Shown in pieces: positions 6,116 through 12,824 of a DNA stretch of 31,077 nucleotides (positions are counted from its first letter, which is position 1; every line of letters starts with the position of its first letter). The notes below the pieces were generated by a model. It did not search any database. It was given only the letters and a program-made list of their open reading frames with translations, and was not told the origin of the DNA. Both the position numbers and the translations under genes were made by a program. Source of the DNA: a virus. The stretch spans positions 1 to 31,077 of the IMG/VR virus record IMGVR_UViG_3300030012_001168. One strand, 5' to 3'.

Positions 6116-6736
6116 ATGGAAAAGAAAAACAACATGGCTATTTGGAGCCAAGTCTCTGTGACGAATCCAAAGTATACCAAAGAAGTGAACTTCGGTCGTA
6201 AGTTTACAAGTATCAACGCTCAGTACCAGATTATGTGTGCAACCGAACAATTCGGTGCCTGCGGTGATGGTTGGGGTGTTTATGAAGAGAATTTTTACAT
6301 GGTAACTGATGGTCTACTAGGATACCAGGCTACCTTTTGGTGGAGGGGCACAGACCAACAAATGAAAACATTTTCTATCAACTCATCTATCGCAACACAT
6401 AACAAGTCTGGCAAGCTAGATGATGATTGTTTTAAGAAAGTTTCTACAGATGCCTTGACAAAGGGATTGTCTAAGCTAGGATTTTCTGCTGATATATTCT
6501 TGGGTGACTGGGACGACAACAAGTATGTTGCTCAAAATCAACCTAAGAAACAATCACTATCATCATCATCGCCTACAAAAAAGCTTGATGCTAAAACATT
6601 CAAAGCAATGATTGAGTTTATCAATGATGGTAAAGGCGATATTGTTCTTGAGCGTATGAAGTCTTACACAGCTACTGATACTCAAAAGAAAAAGCTACGT
6701 GAGGCTTTAGATAGTTTCAATAAATCATCTAAGTAA
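6116..6736 (+). CDS. Rad52-like single-strand annealing protein (phage recombinase)
   Basis: This 206-residue protein probably anneals complementary single strands during phage recombination. The N-terminal half has the GACGDGWGVYEE block (residues about 43-54). The signature is TDALTKGLSKLGFSADIFLG at residues about 111-130, closely matching the DALTKALS.LGF.AD.FLG motif of Rad52/Sak-type phage annealing proteins as I know them. A Ser-rich linker (about 144-150) leads to a C-terminal helical domain, perhaps for SSB or partner contact. It lies directly upstream of a RecE/Cas4-like exonuclease, the usual partner, and has its own promoter. The family assignment is sound; ERF is the main alternative name. 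Confidence 0.8.
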   Translation: MEKKNNMAIWSQVSVTNPKYTKEVNFGRKFTSINAQYQIMCATEQFGACGDGWGVYEENFYMVTDGLLGYQATFWWRGTDQQMKTFSINSSIATHNKSGKLDDDCFKKVSTDALTKGLSKLGFSADIFLGDWDDNKYVAQNQPKKQSLSSSSPTKKLDAKTFKAMIEFINDGKGDIVLERMKSYTATDTQKKKLREALDSFNKSSK

Positions 6737-6741
6737 TCATT

Positions 6742-7509
6742 ATGAGTGTAGAAAAAGACATCGTCAGATTCTCTGATGACAGGGAATACTATGCTGATAA
6801 TTCTTATGTGACTAACTCCATGTTGAGTAAGTTAAATAAGGGGCCGGAACATCTTCAACACTATCTTGATGGTGGTGTTGAGGAATCTCCAGCTTTAAAC
6901 TTCGGCAAAGCTTTTCATTTATACATTCTTGAGAAAGATAAGTACGATACAGATGTTGCTGTATTTCTTGGTAAAACAAGAAGAGGTAAAGAATGGGAGG
7001 CTTTTAGTAAGGCTCACGTAGGAAAAACTATTATCAGCTTCAAGGAGGCTTTGAAGATTAAAGAGATGGAGGAGTCCTTATTTAGTAAGAAAGCTATAAA
7101 AGAAGCTTTAACAGATAGTGACAACTCTTATGAGTCGGTTGCTATAGGTAACATTTATGATACTCCTTGCAAAGGCAAGGCTGATATTGTAAACGATAAG
7201 AAAGGAATGATTATTGATTTGAAAACAACTCAATCTGTAAACCCTAAAGAATTTCGTAGGTCTTGCTATAAATATGGATACCACAGACAAGCATACTTCT
7301 ACAAAGAATTATTTAAAGCTAATCAGTTTATGTTTATATGTGTAGAGAAAGAGCCACCGTACTCTGTTGGAATCTTTCATACATCTGATGAATTTATAGA
7401 GCAAGGACAAGATGAGGTTATTGGTTTGCTGGAGCAGTATAATGATTATTTTCAAGATGACTTTGGTAGAGAGATGTTAAAGAATTATTTTGTAAACGAA
7501 GAATTATGA
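6742..7509 (+). CDS. PD-(D/E)XK exonuclease, RecE/YqaJ/Cas4-like
   Basis: The 255-residue protein likely degrades double-stranded DNA ends to give single strands for the upstream annealing protein. The visible core is FGKAFHLYILE with His59, then GKADIV with Asp148, and IIDLKT with Asp159 and Lys161, followed by a helix with YHRQAYFY (about 178-185), matching the G.x.H / D / D.K / Q...Y arrangement of this nuclease group. It starts 5 bases after the annealing gene and overlaps the next gene by ATGA, so the pair forms a two-component recombination unit. Confidence 0.85.
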   Translation: MSVEKDIVRFSDDREYYADNSYVTNSMLSKLNKGPEHLQHYLDGGVEESPALNFGKAFHLYILEKDKYDTDVAVFLGKTRRGKEWEAFSKAHVGKTIISFKEALKIKEMEESLFSKKAIKEALTDSDNSYESVAIGNIYDTPCKGKADIVNDKKGMIIDLKTTQSVNPKEFRRSCYKYGYHRQAYFYKELFKANQFMFICVEKEPPYSVGIFHTSDEFIEQGQDEVIGLLEQYNDYFQDDFGREMLKNYFVNEEL

Positions 7510-8102
7510 TTAATAAACAAGGATTTGATATTAGGTACAACAAGGTTGCTCCTAATGATATTGTAGATGTTTGTTGTAGTTACTTTGGAGTTGTGAGAGA
7601 GTATGTATTTTCACGCTCTAGAAAATCTGATAAGGTTATGGTTAGACAGATAATGCATTACCTTATGAGTCAATACACTACGATGACACTGACTGAGATA
7701 GCTGACTATTTTAAATTTCACGGTTCTATTGGTAATCACGCTACGGTAATACACTCTATTAAGATTGTTTCTGATAGAATGGAGTATGAAAGAGATTATC
7801 GTAAAGATGTAAAAAATATTGAAGGCATACTTGGTATAGATAGAAGAGACTACTTGAACTCCGGATATTTCATGAGGATGAGCAGAGGTCAAAAGACTTT
7901 GTTACACTACGAAACTGATGAAGGGGTAAAAGAGATTACATATAGACACCAGGCTATAGAAAGAAGAGATGGTATTGTTTATGCTGTAGGATTCTTTAAG
8001 AATGACAATGATGCATGGGTAAGAGTAGATGATGCAATATACGAGGAAAGACTATCTATGGTTATGTCTGAGAATGGAGAAAAAATATTTATAGAGAAAT
8101 GA
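7506..8102 (+). CDS. DnaA domain IV-like DNA-binding protein
   Basis: Residues about 15-95 match the C-terminal helix-turn-helix domain of bacterial DnaA. TLTEIADYF is followed by GNHATVIHSIKIV (residues 76-88), corresponding to the GRDHTTVLHAI signature that contacts the DnaA box. There is no AAA+ domain, so this is a stand-alone DNA binder of 198 residues. The C-terminal part (about 120-198) is a separate beta-rich segment I do not recognise. It may mark the phage origin or read host DnaA boxes. It overlaps both neighbours by ATGA, inside the replication module. Confidence 0.8.
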   Translation: MINKQGFDIRYNKVAPNDIVDVCCSYFGVVREYVFSRSRKSDKVMVRQIMHYLMSQYTTMTLTEIADYFKFHGSIGNHATVIHSIKIVSDRMEYERDYRKDVKNIEGILGIDRRDYLNSGYFMRMSRGQKTLLHYETDEGVKEITYRHQAIERRDGIVYAVGFFKNDNDAWVRVDDAIYEERLSMVMSENGEKIFIEK

Positions 8103-8437
8103 ATCTGAAGTTTTTAAGAAAAGCATTAGACACATCTAGAAAAAGGTTGGGTATATCTTTGAACGCTCTTGAGATATTGATTTATGCTAATCACTGTGAC
8201 ACGTTTGACGTGGCTGACATTAGATTAGATGTATCAAGTTCTGAGAGGTCATTCAGAGAGTCACTCAGAAGGCTTACTGCATTGAGCCTCATCAACATTG
8301 TGAAAGAGAGAAATCAATACAGAACCAGAGTATATTCCATAACTGGTAAAGGAAAATTGGAAGTCAATAAATTTTATAAATCATTAAAAACATTAGAGTA
8401 TTATGATGGTAACTGGAAAGCTCAAATTCAAATTTGA
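8099..8437 (+). CDS. Winged-helix DNA-binding protein, 112 aa
   Basis: The sequence has the layout of a MarR-like winged helix. A helix (LNALEILIYANH) is followed by FDVADIRLDVSSSERSFRESLRRLTALSLINIV (helix-turn-helix, residues about 38-70) and then a wing with RNQYRTRVYSITGKG (about 73-87). The function is probably transcription control or origin binding; the target is not visible. It overlaps the DnaA-like gene by 4 bases and the next gene by 35. Confidence 0.65.
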   Translation: MNLKFLRKALDTSRKRLGISLNALEILIYANHCDTFDVADIRLDVSSSERSFRESLRRLTALSLINIVKERNQYRTRVYSITGKGKLEVNKFYKSLKTLEYYDGNWKAQIQI

Positions 8438-8747
8438 GACAAAGCAAGTAAGCGACAAGTTTAAAGTTCGTGAGTTTATTATTATCACAGATTATGATGG
8501 AGATTATCCTCAGTCAATCTTGATGCAAACCACACAAGATAAGTGTGACATTCTTGACAACTACAAAGTTGGAGACATCGTTGATGTTATGTTCAACTTG
8601 AGAGGTCGTGAATGGACTAACCCTGAAGGTCAGGTTAAATATTTCAATAGCATTGATGCTTGGAAAATCACTGCTAATGGAGAAACTACTACTACTAAGA
8701 AAGTAGAAGAAGCGGTTACTGAAGCCACTGGAGACTTACCGTTTTAG
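8403..8747 (+). CDS. DUF3127 OB-fold, single-strand-binding-like protein
   Basis: The 114-residue product starts MMVTGKLKF and continues with VSDKFKVREFII, YDGDYPQSILMQTTQDKCDIL and GDIVDVMFNLRGREW, ending in an acidic GDLPF tail. This fits DUF3127, a Bacteroidetes family with an OB-fold thought to replace or assist SSB. The acidic C-terminus ending in Pro-Phe mirrors the SSB tail that recruits partner proteins. The ATG at 8406 is an equally good start. It is the last gene before a strong terminator. Confidence 0.8.
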   Translation: MMVTGKLKFKFETKQVSDKFKVREFIIITDYDGDYPQSILMQTTQDKCDILDNYKVGDIVDVMFNLRGREWTNPEGQVKYFNSIDAWKITANGETTTTKKVEEAVTEATGDLPF

Positions 8748-8770
8748 TTATTTAGTTTATTTGTTTACAT

Positions 8771-8797
8771 GGGAGGGGGTAGTTCCCCTCCCTTTTT
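8771..8797 (+). terminator. Intrinsic terminator between the DUF3127 and DUF4373 genes
   Basis: A perfect 8-bp stem (GGGAGGGG 8771-8778 / CCCCTCCC 8785-8792) with a 6-base loop is followed by five T residues. The stop of the upstream gene is 23 bases before it. The next start at 8810 is only 13 bases after the T run, with no promoter visible between, so it probably attenuates rather than ends transcription. Confidence 0.9.
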
Positions 8798-8809
8798 AAT
8801 TTAATTGAT

Positions 8810-9475
8810 ATGAGAGATACAAATACATTTTGGTTTAAACATTATGCTACCAATTGGAGTAGTATGTCTGTGGAATCTATGATGTCTGTATATGGTGCAG
8901 AGGGTTATGGCTTTTACTATATCATTCTAGAGTCTTTGTGTGTTGCTGAAGGCAACTCTATAAAGATTGATGGGAAGGGTATTTTACCAGCACTAGCCAA
9001 AAGAATGCAGACAGATGTTGAAACTGCAAAGACATTCATTGATGATTGTTGCAGTGAGTTTGGGTTATTGTTTATTGAAGATGGTCTCTTGTACTCAGAG
9101 TATATAAAAGAATCACTTGATGCAGCAAACAAGAGAAAAGAAACAGCCAAGAGAGGTGCTGATGCAAGGTGGAAAAATAAAACAAAAGTAGATGATGATA
9201 ATGGATTTGAAGAGTTTTGGGACTTATACGATAAGAAGGTTGGCAAGGCAAAGGCACAATCACTATGGAATAAACTTAGTAAGAATAAAAAGTCTGCATG
9301 CATGGCCTATATACCCCATTATAAGAAGTCGCAACCTGATGTCCAATACAGGAAACACCCTGAAACATTCCTACGCAACGAGTCGTGGAACGATGAAATA
9401 TATCAGAAGAAGGCAAGGGTGATAGAACAAATTAAAAACGCTTCAGCAGAAGACATAACAAAAGCATTTCAATAA
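8810..9475 (+). CDS. DUF4373 replication protein (DnaD/helicase-loader-like)
   Basis: The N-terminus (MRDTNTFWFKHYATNWSSM, then YGAEGYGFYYIILE) is the DUF4373/Lin1244-type winged-helix domain, residues about 1-95. The C-terminal part has FEEFWDLYDKKVGKAKA (about 129-145) and RKHPETFLRNESWNDE (about 182-197), as in phage replication organisers that load helicase at an origin. It is followed with no gap by the primase-helicase, its expected partner. A Lys-rich linker (about 104-126) joins the two parts. Confidence 0.8.
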   Translation: MRDTNTFWFKHYATNWSSMSVESMMSVYGAEGYGFYYIILESLCVAEGNSIKIDGKGILPALAKRMQTDVETAKTFIDDCCSEFGLLFIEDGLLYSEYIKESLDAANKRKETAKRGADARWKNKTKVDDDNGFEEFWDLYDKKVGKAKAQSLWNKLSKNKKSACMAYIPHYKKSQPDVQYRKHPETFLRNESWNDEIYQKKARVIEQIKNASAEDITKAFQ

Positions 9476-11242
9476 ATGATTACAAGAGCAGACTTAAACA
9501 ACATAGGTGTTACGTACACTGGTAGATGGGCTACAGAGATAAAGACTCCTTGCCCTAAATGTTCTTCGGGTAGAAAGAAGCCTAAAGAACCATGCCTTGC
9601 TATAAACACAAAGGATGGCATGTATTTATGTCATCATTGTGGGTGGTCAGGCTCCATAGGAAAAGAAAACGACAAAATTGTATATAACAAACCTGTTCAC
9701 ACAGATAACAACACAGAGTTATCTGACAAGATGCTTAAGTATTTCAACAGTAGAGGTATATCTGATGAGACTGTGAATAGAAATAAAATAACACAGAGTC
9801 TTGAGTATATGCCAGGTTCTGACGGTAAAAAGAATGTAATCAACTTTAATTACTACAGAAACGGTGAGCTTGTAAATATAAAATATAGAGATGCTAGCAA
9901 GACTTTTAAGCAAACAAAAGATGCTGAGAAGATATTCTATGGGCTTGATGATATAAAAGGAGAGAGTGATATAATTATTGTTGAGGGAGAGTTTGATAAG
10001 CTAGCTTTTGAGGAGGCTGGTTATAAGAACTGTATCAGTGTTCCTGATGGTGCACCAAATGCTACAGCAAAAAACTTAGACAACAAATTTACATACATTG
10101 ATAATTGTTTTGATTATCTTGATGCCGCTAGTAACGTTTACATTGGTGTAGACAATGATGAAAACGGTATCAGACTTTTACAAGAGATGAGCAGAAGAAT
10201 TGGAAGAGAGAAATGTTTTATCATTGACTTTCCTGATGGATGTAAGGATGCTAATGACGTACTGCAATCTTATGGCCCTGAGTTGTTGGATGAGTGCTTT
10301 CAGAATGCTAGAGCATATCCTGTTGAGGGCGTTTTTGGTTTGGAGGATGTCAGAGATGAAATGCTTGATGTCTTTGATAATGGCAAGAAAAAAGGTTTGA
10401 CAACAGGTTACCCTGAACTAAATCCACATTATAGTTTTAGACTTTCTGAGTTTGATGTATTTACAGGTATACCTGGTCACGGTAAGACATCTTTCGCTTT
10501 ACAATTAATGATGAATGCATCTATATTGTATGGTTGGAAGTGGGCAGTATTTTCTCCAGAAAACTATCCTATCAACGAATTGTTTGATGGCCTAGTTGAG
10601 TTGTATGTTGGAAAGACTTCTGACATAGATTCTCCAAGTAGAATGACAAAAGAAGAATATGTTCATGGTATGAATTTTCTTAAGAATCATTTCTACGCTG
10701 TTTATCCTGAGAAAGATTTTACAATGAAAAGTGTTTTAGAAAGATTTCAGTTTTTGGTTAGAAGGAAAGGAATCAAGGGAGTCTTGGTAGACCCCTTCAA
10801 TCAGCTTGACCATGACTTTGGCTCGAAGAGTGAAGCAAATTATATTGCTGATGCTTTGAATAGAATAAGAAGATTTACAAAGTCTCATGACCTCAAGTTT
10901 ATTGTCGTTGCTCACCCTATCACAATGCGTAGTGCAACTGCTGGCAGTGGTGACAACGAGGTTCCTACCGCATATAGAATTGCCGGAGGAGCTAACTGGT
11001 TCAATAAAGCTGATAATATTATATGTGTTCATAGACCAAACCCAAAAGACTTTACTGATACTACAACAAATATACATGTACAAAAGATAAAGTTTCAAAA
11101 GTTAGTTGGTGTTCCTACTGGAGAGCCTGTTGTATTAAGATACCATAGGCCTTCAGGTAGGTTCACAAGCTTTACTGGAGAGTATCCAATTGATAAATAC
11201 GTTAACCAACCCTCAGAGCAATTTGAAATGCCTTGGGAATAA
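9476..11242 (+). CDS. Bifunctional primase-helicase (T7 gp4/Twinkle-like)
   Basis: This 588-residue protein joins a DNA primase to a hexameric RecA-fold helicase. A zinc-binding domain has CPKCSSG near residue 24 and CHHCGW near residue 52. The TOPRIM core follows with IIIVEGEFDKLAFEEAG (about 164-180), GVDNDENG (about 223-230) and DANDVL. The helicase has Walker A GIPGHGKTS (331-339), Walker B GVLVDPFNQLD (435-445) and a sensor-like VVAHPIT. It would unwind and prime the replication fork. The start directly follows the stop of the helicase-loader-like gene. No polymerase gene lies in the window. Confidence 0.9.
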   Translation: MITRADLNNIGVTYTGRWATEIKTPCPKCSSGRKKPKEPCLAINTKDGMYLCHHCGWSGSIGKENDKIVYNKPVHTDNNTELSDKMLKYFNSRGISDETVNRNKITQSLEYMPGSDGKKNVINFNYYRNGELVNIKYRDASKTFKQTKDAEKIFYGLDDIKGESDIIIVEGEFDKLAFEEAGYKNCISVPDGAPNATAKNLDNKFTYIDNCFDYLDAASNVYIGVDNDENGIRLLQEMSRRIGREKCFIIDFPDGCKDANDVLQSYGPELLDECFQNARAYPVEGVFGLEDVRDEMLDVFDNGKKKGLTTGYPELNPHYSFRLSEFDVFTGIPGHGKTSFALQLMMNASILYGWKWAVFSPENYPINELFDGLVELYVGKTSDIDSPSRMTKEEYVHGMNFLKNHFYAVYPEKDFTMKSVLERFQFLVRRKGIKGVLVDPFNQLDHDFGSKSEANYIADALNRIRRFTKSHDLKFIVVAHPITMRSATAGSGDNEVPTAYRIAGGANWFNKADNIICVHRPNPKDFTDTTTNIHVQKIKFQKLVGVPTGEPVVLRYHRPSGRFTSFTGEYPIDKYVNQPSEQFEMPWE

Positions 11243-11252
11243 AACCACACTT

Positions 11253-11750
11253 ATGGGAAATTATGATTTTGAAACAGACCTTAAAGAAGGTGAAGCTGGA
11301 GAAAAGATAGTTGCAGTCTATCTAGCTATGCAAGGACTTGAGTTTAGAGGCTACAACAAAGATTACAGATACGACCTAAGACATTACTCACCGTCAAAAG
11401 ACCAAGAGTTATTGTTTGAAGTCAAGACAGATGACTATTGTACAGATGATAGTGATACTGGTAATATAGCCGTTGAGATAAAGTACAAAGGCAATCCTAG
11501 TGGTATATCTACAACTTACGCTCAATGGTTTGTATATTACTACAAGCATGTATCTAAAGATAACCTTTGGATGATACAGGTTGATAACTTGAAATCTTTA
11601 ATAAAAGAAAACATAAAAGATATAAAGTTTGTGAATGGTGGTGATAATAATGATTCATACATAGCTTTGATACCAAGAGATAAGTTTAAACATAAGTTTG
11701 GAATAGATACAATAGAAAAACATGAGATGGAAAAGGAAGAAAGGGACTAA
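11253..11750 (+). CDS. PD-(D/E)XK-like phage nuclease, 165 aa
   Basis: An upstream in-frame ATG at 11190 would overlap the primase-helicase by 53 bases. The ATG at 11253, preceded by AAAACCACACTT, gives the conserved-looking start MGNYDFETDLKEGEAGEKI, so I chose it. The core is RYDLRHYSPSK (Asp near residue 40) and LLFEVKTDD (Glu and Lys near 57-59), fitting D...ExK, then GNIAVEIKYKGNPSGISTT, a block I recall from marine phage proteins. The product could be a resolvase or repair nuclease. The target is unknown. Confidence 0.65.
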   Translation: MGNYDFETDLKEGEAGEKIVAVYLAMQGLEFRGYNKDYRYDLRHYSPSKDQELLFEVKTDDYCTDDSDTGNIAVEIKYKGNPSGISTTYAQWFVYYYKHVSKDNLWMIQVDNLKSLIKENIKDIKFVNGGDNNDSYIALIPRDKFKHKFGIDTIEKHEMEKEERD

Positions 11751-12135
11751 GATAAAAAAAGTAATGCAAGATGGAATCAAGTTTGATTCAAAGCTTGAAT
11801 TATATTTTTACAATCTATTAAAAAAAGAAAAGATTCCTTTCATATTTCAAGAAAAGTTTGTACTTTTGCAAAAGTTTAGATACAATGGTAGTGCTGTTAG
11901 AGAAATGACTTTGACTGTTGACTTCTCTATACCTCAGCATGATATGATTGTTGATACTAAAGGTTTCCAAAGGAACGACAACAAAATAAAATGGAAGTTG
12001 CTCAAGAGACATTTATTAGATAATAACAGAGAGCCTTTAATATTAATGCCTAAAAACCAAAAACAATGTCAAGAAGTAATAACACTAATAAAAGCAATGA
12101 GTTCTGGGAAACAGATACAACTGGACAATATGTAA
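11722..12135 (+). CDS. DUF1064/PD-(D/E)XK-like endonuclease, 137 aa
   Basis: The block QDGIKFDSKLELYFYNLL (residues about 16-33) followed by a beta core ending LTVDFSIP and VDTKGF (about 70-90) is typical of DUF1064 nucleases, where E of SKLE, D of VDF and D/K of DTKG form the metal site. Members act like Holliday-junction or branched-DNA endonucleases in phages. It overlaps the previous nuclease gene by 29 bases; the very basic N-terminus (MRWKRKKGTKIKK) fits DNA binding. Confidence 0.75.
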   Translation: MRWKRKKGTKIKKVMQDGIKFDSKLELYFYNLLKKEKIPFIFQEKFVLLQKFRYNGSAVREMTLTVDFSIPQHDMIVDTKGFQRNDNKIKWKLLKRHLLDNNREPLILMPKNQKQCQEVITLIKAMSSGKQIQLDNM

Positions 12136-12152
12136 TTAATAAAACAAAAGAG

Positions 12153-12395
12153 ATGAGTAAATATAAAGAAAACCCAATGCCTAATTATTATATAGGAAAA
12201 TACTATGGATATGAAGCAAGAAAAGTGTGTGAAGACTTTGAGCTTCCGTATCATATCGCAACCGCCACAACATATCTTTTACGTTGTGAACGTAAGCATG
12301 GAGACCCAACAGAGTGTATACAGAAAGCTATAAATCACCTTGAGTTTCAATTAGAGTATTTAAAAACAAAACAAGAACAAGATAAACCATTTTAA
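12153..12395 (+). CDS. DUF3310-like (T7 gp1.7-type) protein, 80 aa
   Basis: The motif order YGYEARKVCEDFELPYHIAT..TYLLRCERKHGDPTECIQKAINHLEFQLE resembles DUF3310, which has A.KYI.R.GRK.....DL.KA..YLE and is related to the T7 gp1.7 nucleotide kinase family. A role in nucleotide metabolism is inferred from the family. I chose the ATG at 12153, 17 bases after the previous stop. An in-frame ATG at 12066 would overlap that gene by 70 bases and add residues with no match. Confidence 0.6.
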   Translation: MSKYKENPMPNYYIGKYYGYEARKVCEDFELPYHIATATTYLLRCERKHGDPTECIQKAINHLEFQLEYLKTKQEQDKPF

Positions 12396-12397
12396 CT

Positions 12398-12763
12398 ATG
12401 CCTGGAATAAAAATGTCCACACTAGAATACATGAACACAAAAGCTAGAGTTCAATCAGAAGATACCAAAGTAACATTCCATAAGTGGGATGAGATAAAAG
12501 ATGATGTAGATGAAACCGCTTTAAGTAATTGTCACTCAGCACCAATGATTTGGATAGGCCACTCAGATAAAAGAGAGGTTGGTATTTGCTCTCATTGTAG
12601 AAAACTAGCTTTTAACAAGAGTAAGATGCATAAAATATCTTATGACAACAAGTATCAAAACTTTAAAGTGAGAGATAAACATTTCTCAAGACTCAATCAA
12701 CACGGTTATGTTAAGGGTATAGACACACAAAGAGATAAAGGTAGTTCTTTAAAGGGGGAATAA
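12398..12763 (+). CDS. Hypothetical protein with a zinc-binding-like Cys/His cluster, 121 aa
   Basis: Residues about 43-70 contain NCHSAP...GHSD and GICSHCRKLAF, so Cys-His plus a Cys-x-x-Cys could bind one zinc ion. The N-terminus (MPGIKMSTLEYMNTKARVQ) and C-terminus are charged and probably flexible. It is the last gene of the replication module; its TAA stop lies in the loop of the terminator hairpin. No family recognised. Confidence 0.65.
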   Translation: MPGIKMSTLEYMNTKARVQSEDTKVTFHKWDEIKDDVDETALSNCHSAPMIWIGHSDKREVGICSHCRKLAFNKSKMHKISYDNKYQNFKVRDKHFSRLNQHGYVKGIDTQRDKGSSLKGE

Positions 12764-12780
12764 TAACCCCCTTTCCTTTT
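12751..12780 (+). terminator. Intrinsic terminator ending the replication module
   Basis: The stem AAAGGGGG (12751-12758) and CCCCCTTT (12766-12773) closes a loop containing the stop codon TAA of the upstream gene, followed by CCTTTT. It separates the replication module from the tail-fibre promoter that starts just downstream. Confidence 0.8.
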
Positions 12781-12807
12781 ATATACGGAATAATTTTCGT
12801 ATATTTG
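12777..12807 (+). promoter_or_regulatory. Promoter of the tail-fibre-like gene
   Basis: The -7 box TATATTTG (12800-12807) is a full match to TAnnTTTG. At the expected 19-base spacing the -33 position is TTTT (12777-12780), one base off TTTG. The ATG is at 12825. An inverted repeat at 12781-12804 covers the spacer and half of the -7 box. Confidence 0.65.
12781..12804. promoter_or_regulatory. Inverted repeat overlapping the tail-fibre promoter (possible operator)
   Basis: ATATACGGAA (12781-12790) and TTTCGTATAT (12795-12804) are complementary except for one G-T position, around a TAAT centre. A bound protein here would block the promoter. It could alternatively be an RNA hairpin that extends the terminator just upstream. 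Confidence 0.5.
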
Positions 12808-12824
12808 TAACTAAAACCTTTATT

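Noticed and set aside
8917-9303. 128-residue open frame on the - strand
   Set aside because: It lies fully opposite the DUF4373 gene, which has recognisable domains at both ends. Its product is Ser/Leu-rich low complexity, typical of an antisense shadow.
10736-11098. 120-residue open frame on the - strand
   Set aside because: It is antisense to the helicase domain with Walker B of the primase-helicase; no family features.
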